DNA of 45,236 nucleotides from assembly GCA_944387505.1 (NCBI GenBank), contig CALXFG010000014.1, forward strand, positions 1 through 45,236. Reading direction: 5' to 3'. The notes beneath the pieces were generated by a model. That model was not told where the DNA came from, ran no database searches, and saw nothing but the letters and a program-made list of their open reading frames with translations. The stretch is from an uncultured Clostridia bacterium (GTDB taxonomy: Bacteria; Bacillota; Clostridia; TANB77; CAG-508). Below are positions 41,095-45,236 of the stretch, piece after piece. A program made the translations under genes and the position numbers. Position 1 is the first letter of the stretch; each line of letters begins with the position of its first letter.

Positions 41095-42846
41095 CTAATC
41101 ATCATTAAATATACTCATAAATGATTGTAACTTTTCCTTATCCCATTCGTCATCTAATGATCTATCAATTTCTTTTAAAATAATTTCTTGATATGTTTTA
41201 TCTGTTTTGAAAAAATTAGAATAACTTGTTAATTTTAAACTTTCTTTTCTTTTTTCATAAACATCACTTAATTTTTTTATGATAAATTTAAATAAGTCAT
41301 CTAATTTTTTTTCATAGTCATCTCCTTTATAATTTAATGTTAATTTAGTATTTTCTATATTATCTTCTGTTAATTTTTCATCTAAATAATTAGATACTAT
41401 TCCATTAAACCTTTTATACAAATAAAATACAATTGCCAAGGTCGTAAACTTACCATTTTTGCAAGCAGCAATTAAATCAACATCTTCAACATCATTTGCA
41501 TATCTATTTTTAAATTCTTCATATTTATTCGCTATATTAACAAGTTCATATAGTATATCACAATCTTGTTTTCTATTCTTATAAATCTGATTATATAATT
41601 TTTCTGACGTAAAAATTGTTATTTTTCCACTTCTTGCACTTCCTGGTCTTTGTAAAATACAACCTAATATTAATTGTCCTATATATTCATTTGTAATTCT
41701 CTGCCATTTCTCAACTTTAAAATAGTTCTTTGGTTTTACTCCTCTTTTTATTTCTATTGCTAAAGGATATTTATTTTCAGCACATTTTAATTGTAGCATT
41801 TTTTGTTCTCTTGCATTTGCTTTTAAATCTCTTGCTTTTATTGGCTTTTGAGAATTTGATGCTTCTGATATTTTCATTATAAAATCACTTTCTTGATTAA
41901 GACTTCTCTTAGCTTTTACTACTTTACATACAACATCAAAATCATATTCTTTATCAATTAATTTAGACTCACCTATTTTGGTAGTTGTTTGAGCACCATT
42001 TATTATTGAAAAATTATATAATTTTAACATATATCCATCTATAGTAAAATCTTCACAACCAATTGTAATTCCATTATTATAAAACCAGAAATTGTCTTTT
42101 TCACTTTTTATAGTTTTCTCAATTCCAGTATCAACATTTTTCTGGGTGATATGTTCTCTTAAATTATAACTAAACAATCCATTCTTAGAATGTTTTGTAT
42201 ATAACTTCTTTAAAGATGAAGCTTTTATATTTACAATTATTCCATTTTCCCCATATTTTAATACATTTCTAGTTTCTGCCAATTCAATAGAATCTTGACT
42301 AATAAATTCTTTATCTTGTAATGCTGTTAGCCTTTTGAATTCAATATCTTTTGCATCATATATTTCTATTGTATAATTGCTTAAAAAATCTTCATTTTTT
42401 AGTTCATCTACTTTACTTCGTAATTCATCAGTAAAAAAAGTATTCGTAAATAACACTAATGTAATATTTTTACTTTCAGATAAGTCATCATACGCATTTA
42501 AAAATGTAGATTTTAGCTTATCACTATATGTATCATATTTTCCTTTTTCAAAGTTATTTACTGTTGTATCCATTTTATGGAAAGCATTTCTTATTTCTTC
42601 ATATGATAAATTAGTTGAAGATTTTCCTTGTACTAAATACATTGTATCATCGTTATTAAATATGTAATCAATTCCTCCATCAGAAGTTCCATCTACAAAA
42701 TTTTCTCTAATATCTTGTTCACCAATATTTTTATTGTAATAAAAATAGTCTACCATTTGTAATGTAAATATAAATTCATTATTAAGTTTTCCTTGACTAA
42801 TACCTGCTTTTTCTGCTAGTTTCTTTACTTTTTCGTAATTTTCCAT
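41095..42846 (-). CDS. AIPR-family abortive-infection/phage-resistance protein, 583 aa
   Basis: The N-terminal part (about 1-130) looks like a restriction-endonuclease fold: DGTSDGGIDYIF (D56/D60) then YLVQGKSS, the D...QxK pattern of Mrr-like nucleases. The AIPR core carries FWFYNNGITIGCEDF and INGAQTT, the family signatures, and KAR-x-L near 330. AIPR proteins are associated with phage abortive infection. ATG 42846 has GGAGG spaced 9 bases; an ATG 5 codons earlier overlaps the ribosome site. Transcribed alone, next to an IS and an att-like site, consistent with horizontal transfer. Confidence 0.85.
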   Translation of the reverse strand: MENYEKVKKLAEKAGISQGKLNNEFIFTLQMVDYFYYNKNIGEQDIRENFVDGTSDGGIDYIFNNDDTMYLVQGKSSTNLSYEEIRNAFHKMDTTVNNFEKGKYDTYSDKLKSTFLNAYDDLSESKNITLVLFTNTFFTDELRSKVDELKNEDFLSNYTIEIYDAKDIEFKRLTALQDKEFISQDSIELAETRNVLKYGENGIIVNIKASSLKKLYTKHSKNGLFSYNLREHITQKNVDTGIEKTIKSEKDNFWFYNNGITIGCEDFTIDGYMLKLYNFSIINGAQTTTKIGESKLIDKEYDFDVVCKVVKAKRSLNQESDFIMKISEASNSQKPIKARDLKANAREQKMLQLKCAENKYPLAIEIKRGVKPKNYFKVEKWQRITNEYIGQLILGCILQRPGSARSGKITIFTSEKLYNQIYKNRKQDCDILYELVNIANKYEEFKNRYANDVEDVDLIAACKNGKFTTLAIVFYLYKRFNGIVSNYLDEKLTEDNIENTKLTLNYKGDDYEKKLDDLFKFIIKKLSDVYEKRKESLKLTSYSNFFKTDKTYQEIILKEIDRSLDDEWDKEKLQSFMSIFNDD

Positions 42847-43295
42847 ATCTAATACCTCCATTTTTCTAGATTGTGCAAAGTAATTTTTTACACTTTTTGC
42901 TTCTTCTTCGATTCTTTAGAATTTATATATTTTTTTGTATAACAAATAGTTTCTTATTTAATATAACAATTTTGTTTTTTTCATATTTTAATTTTCCTAA
43001 TCAGCTTTACACTATCTATTTTTCGTATATTTTATATCACAAAATTCCTCTTTTTTCAATATAATCATCACTTTTTTACAAAAAATGACATTTTATTGGT
43101 ACTGATACTTCTTTGTGTTTCATTTTTTGATATTTTCTATTAAATATTCTATATTTATTCTCTTTAACATGTTTTGATTTTGTTATAGAATGTTTATGCA
43201 AAATTACTGATGTATAAATTAAGTACTGAATTTTTACATTTTTTCTAAATATAATTTATTTTATTTCGAATTATCATATAAGGCTTAATCTTTGT
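42847..43295. other. AT-rich spacer between AIPR gene and att-like site
   Basis: About 450 bases of very low GC with no ORF supported by a ribosome site and no clear structure. It presumably includes the AIPR promoter (minus strand). Confidence 0.5.
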
Positions 43296-43311
43296 ACCTT
43301 CGGGTTATGAG
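43296..43311 (-). other. tRNA-Met anticodon-arm fragment (attachment-site remnant)
   Basis: On the minus strand CTCATAACCCGAAGGT matches the anticodon stem-loop (CAT) of bacterial initiator tRNA-Met exactly in my memory of Bacillota tRNAs. The flanks do not continue as a tRNA. Integrases of several elements use the anticodon loop, so this is probably one att site of an integrated element whose other end lies outside. Confidence 0.55.
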
Positions 43312-43368
43312 TAAAGCTCGCAAAGTATTGGTAAATCTGGTTTTGACTTGTATTTGTTGGTATATTTG

Positions 43369-43447
43369 GTGTGCCCAATTTTTTGACTTTGTAAATTTAT
43401 GTGATTTTGGTTCATTTTTGGTCAGTTGTGTGCCCATTTTGAGCCCA
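43369..43447 (+). repeat. GTGTGCCCA direct repeats next to the att-like site
   Basis: GTGTGCCCA at 43369-43377 and 43428-43436, and a shorter GAGCCCA at 43441-43447, all in one orientation. Such repeats beside a core site look like integrase arm-binding sites; they lie to the right of the core, suggesting the element extends rightwards. Confidence 0.5.
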
Positions 43448-43450
43448 ATT

Positions 43451-43489
43451 TACTTAGACTGTTAAAACTTGTTTTCTACAGTCTAAGTA
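43451..43489. repeat. 12-bp perfect inverted repeat upstream of the 104-aa gene
   Basis: TACTTAGACTGT (43451-43462) and ACAGTCTAAGTA (43478-43489) with a 15-base spacer and no T tract. It is 56 bases before the start at 43546, so it may be an operator or part of the att region. Confidence 0.5.
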
Positions 43490-43545
43490 TGCAAAACTTT
43501 TGAAGAAAATTTTGTAATTCATTTAGATTTATGGAGGTTTTGATT

Positions 43546-43860
43546 ATGAATAGAAAATGTTTTTGTTGTTTTAATAATATGAATTCAAATGATAAGGATG
43601 ATGAATTATTAAAAGACTGGATAGAGTTTAGATTTGAAAAATTAGAAAGTAATTTAACTGAAGAAGATAAAAAACATGCTCTTAATTATGATACTTTTTG
43701 TGAAAAGATTCTTGATGTTATTCCAGACAAGGATTCTGATTATGTTTCTGATGTTCTTGATGATTTTAGAGAAGAGTTATTAACTCATTGTGTTTATTGG
43801 AATGAGAAGTATTATAAGTGTGGTTTCAGTGATTGTATAAAATTACAAGAAATGAAATAA
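43546..43860 (+). CDS. Hypothetical protein (possibly DUF6809-like), 104 aa
   Basis: Starts MNRKCFCCFNNMNSND. The C-terminal half, with CEKILDVIPDKDSDYVSDV and YYKCGFSDCIKLQ, resembles short helical proteins (DUF6809-like) found in clostridial mobile elements, an uncertain recollection. Cys-rich ends (C5, C7, C8 and later Cys) might bind metal. ATG 43546 has GGAGG at 8-base spacing; an ATG 5 codons earlier overlaps it. Followed by a shared terminator. Convergent with the DUF3644 gene. Confidence 0.65.
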   Translation: MNRKCFCCFNNMNSNDKDDELLKDWIEFRFEKLESNLTEEDKKHALNYDTFCEKILDVIPDKDSDYVSDVLDDFREELLTHCVYWNEKYYKCGFSDCIKLQEMK

Positions 43861-43865
43861 TATTA

Positions 43866-43889
43866 AAAGTCCGATTTTGGTCGGACTTT
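43866..43889. terminator. Bidirectional terminator between the 104-aa and DUF3644 genes
   Basis: AAAGTCCGA (43866-43874) pairs perfectly with TCGGACTTT (43881-43889), T-rich on the plus side and TTTTAATA on the minus side. Confidence 0.8.
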
Positions 43890-44934
43890 ATTTTTTTATT
43901 CCCCTACATGAAAATATTTCATTTCTAATGCTCTCATCCGATAATTCCTTTACCAATTTATTTACCCAAGCATTTGTATATACATAATCATCATGTACTC
44001 TATCATAATTACAATATCTAGTATCTGTGCATTCTGGATTTCTTGCTCCCTTTTGTGGTCTAACTTCATAATATCTCCAGCAATATGTATGATGATGTTG
44101 CTTAAAATCAAAATCAACTTTCTCATTAACCCTTTTTACAACTCCTCCTACTTTCATTTTGTCATCATTAGATACTGGAATTTTCCTATTTTTAATTAAA
44201 GTAATATCTTTTTTCAAATTTTTGTATTGTTCTTCACTTAAATCACTTTTTTTGATAAACTCTATAGATCTATCTGCTGAATTAATATTATTTCCTGTTT
44301 GTGGTATCAAAAATACCCTAAAAGAATATTCCATTGACTCTAATATTTCGTCACTATATTCTTTTCTATATTCATCCATATATTTTTGTATAGTTTGAAC
44401 TTCCTTAGCCTTCATACTTTTCATGGATTTTATTTGTTCTTCTTCATAAACTTCGGAAAATTGTAATCCAAATGCCAAACTACTATTTATAGCATGTTCA
44501 TCTCCAAATTCACTAATCAACAATTTTTCATAATTAAAAAGACAAGACTGACATTCTCCAAAAACATGAGAATCTAATTCTGGCAAAAACCTATGTTCTA
44601 TTTTGTTTCTAAGTTTTATCAATGTCTCAAGGTTTGCTCTTGCAGGATTCATAATTTCTCCATAGTATTGCTTACAACATGTAGATAATTCCCATGCTTT
44701 ATATTCTCCATCAACTCTTTCATATTCTAACTTTTTCGTATCTTTCTTGTAAAAATATTTTATTTTTCTTTTTTCAAAAATTGCATGAAATAAAGATGTC
44801 CAAGCAATACACATATTTACTATATATGCATATGTTTTAAATACTGTTTGCGGATTATTATATATAGAAACTGCTAATAATGCTGCTTCTCTTGATTTTA
44901 AAACCAATTTTTTTACTTTTCCTCTTAATACCAT
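43888..44934 (-). CDS. DUF3644-family, HEPN-like protein, 348 aa
   Basis: The N-terminal segment REAALLAVSIYNNPQTVFKT and the long helical middle match DUF3644. R109-N-K-I-E-H114 fits the RX4H motif of HEPN ribonucleases. The C-terminal part (about 240-348) is basic and aromatic with HHHTYCWRYYEVRPQ, possibly a second nucleic-acid-binding domain. HEPN/DUF3644 proteins are frequent in defence islands; RNA cleavage on infection is inferred. The ribosome site is weak (TTAGGATG, far upstream). Neighbours: AIPR gene and att-like site. Confidence 0.8.
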   Translation of the reverse strand: MVLRGKVKKLVLKSREAALLAVSIYNNPQTVFKTYAYIVNMCIAWTSLFHAIFEKRKIKYFYKKDTKKLEYERVDGEYKAWELSTCCKQYYGEIMNPARANLETLIKLRNKIEHRFLPELDSHVFGECQSCLFNYEKLLISEFGDEHAINSSLAFGLQFSEVYEEEQIKSMKSMKAKEVQTIQKYMDEYRKEYSDEILESMEYSFRVFLIPQTGNNINSADRSIEFIKKSDLSEEQYKNLKKDITLIKNRKIPVSNDDKMKVGGVVKRVNEKVDFDFKQHHHTYCWRYYEVRPQKGARNPECTDTRYCNYDRVHDDYVYTNAWVNKLVKELSDESIRNEIFSCRGIKK

Positions 44935-45050
44935 TTATAGTTCACATCCTAACTTATATTTTATTCTTTGTTACAAATTTTAAATTTTTTAAAAAGCAAA
45001 ATAATCCTGTAATTTTAAAAATTACTTTCATACTTTGCTTTTCATCTGTA

Positions 45051-45236
45051 TCAATTATTTCTTTTTATTAATTTTTCTACAACTTTATATGCTGCTGTAT
45101 AAGGATTGCACTTTTCATTATCTAAAGCTTGTCCTAAATCCAAATGATGCTTTTCAACTTTTTTAGCATTTTTTATAGCAATATCTGTTTTATCTCTTAA
45201 AACAGGATATGTATTCATACTTTTTGTATAGCCTTT
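45051..45236 (-). CDS. Partial CDS, C-terminal 61 codons of an unknown protein
   Basis: The minus-strand frame is open from the window edge to TGA at 45053-45051. It encodes an Asn/Lys-rich, helical, soluble C-terminus with KVEKHHLDLGQAL and NPYTAAYKVVEKLIKRNN. I do not recognise it. It lies 116 bases upstream of the DUF3644 start on the same strand, so the two may form an operon. Confidence 0.6.
   Translation of the reverse strand, partial: KGYTKSMNTYPVLRDKTDIAIKNAKKVEKHHLDLGQALDNEKCNPYTAAYKVVEKLIKRNN

Overview
The window is low-GC, AT-rich DNA typical of an anaerobic Bacillota (Clostridia-like, probably gut or rumen) chromosome. Supporting signs are strong AGGAGG-type ribosome sites, a Spo0A-like response regulator, cohesin/dockerin modules, BspA-type leucine-rich repeats, bacterial Ig domains, a NAD-dependent lactate dehydrogenase and an IS200/IS605 element. 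Most of it reads as stable chromosome. Mobile or defence DNA sits at both ends.

Layout. 1-2.2 kb: the edge of an IS3-family element, a 41-residue ORF, an orphan gene, and tRNA-Cys and tRNA-Gly, with repeats that hint at an old integration into tRNA-Cys. 2.3-6.0 kb: a membrane spermidine-synthase-like protein and topA. 6.1-10.6 kb: a small unknown protein, a DnaB-like helicase translationally coupled to a UlaG-like metallo-hydrolase, and a Y-family polymerase. 10.7-12.4 kb: lactate dehydrogenase and a short-chain dehydrogenase. 12.5-14.05 kb: a roughly 640-nt highly structured RNA with its own promoter and terminator, followed on the same strand by a small charged membrane protein with a DXXXD motif; this fits an OLE RNA/OapA pair. 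14.1-16.3 kb: a P-loop deoxynucleoside/dTMP-kinase-like gene with a 42-aa partner, and a dGTPase. 16.3-20.5 kb: an AgrC-like kinase, a 16-residue Trp/Phe-rich peptide ORF flanked by hairpins, an Rpn C-terminal protein, a Spo0A-like regulator, an XRE regulator and a 51-aa membrane protein. 20.6-25.1 kb: a probably leaderless radical SAM gene, then a six-gene operon (ITPase/XTPase-like, deoxyribosyltransferase-like, HD, Nudix, low-molecular-weight phosphatase, YgjP-like peptidase). 25.3-31 kb: a two-gene surface operon encoding a 1,660-aa dockerin/Ig/LRR protein and a wall-anchored cohesin. 31.3-36.7 kb: a pyrophosphatase-VOC fusion with a methyltransferase and an acetyltransferase, then secreted YHYH, DUF4190-like and beta-propeller proteins. 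37-40.1 kb: yifB(comM)-dprA-yraN, with dprA broken. 40.1-45.2 kb: an IS200 element, an AIPR abortive-infection gene, a tRNA-Met-like attachment remnant with repeats, a DUF3644 HEPN-like gene and a partial gene at the edge.

How the parts fit. The best candidate for a special system is the large RNA plus membrane protein. The surface operon looks like a self-contained cohesin-dockerin pair that could tether a giant adhesin to the wall. The right end looks like a defence island at the boundary of an integrated element. All identifications are from reading the sequence and remembered family signatures; no database search was run.
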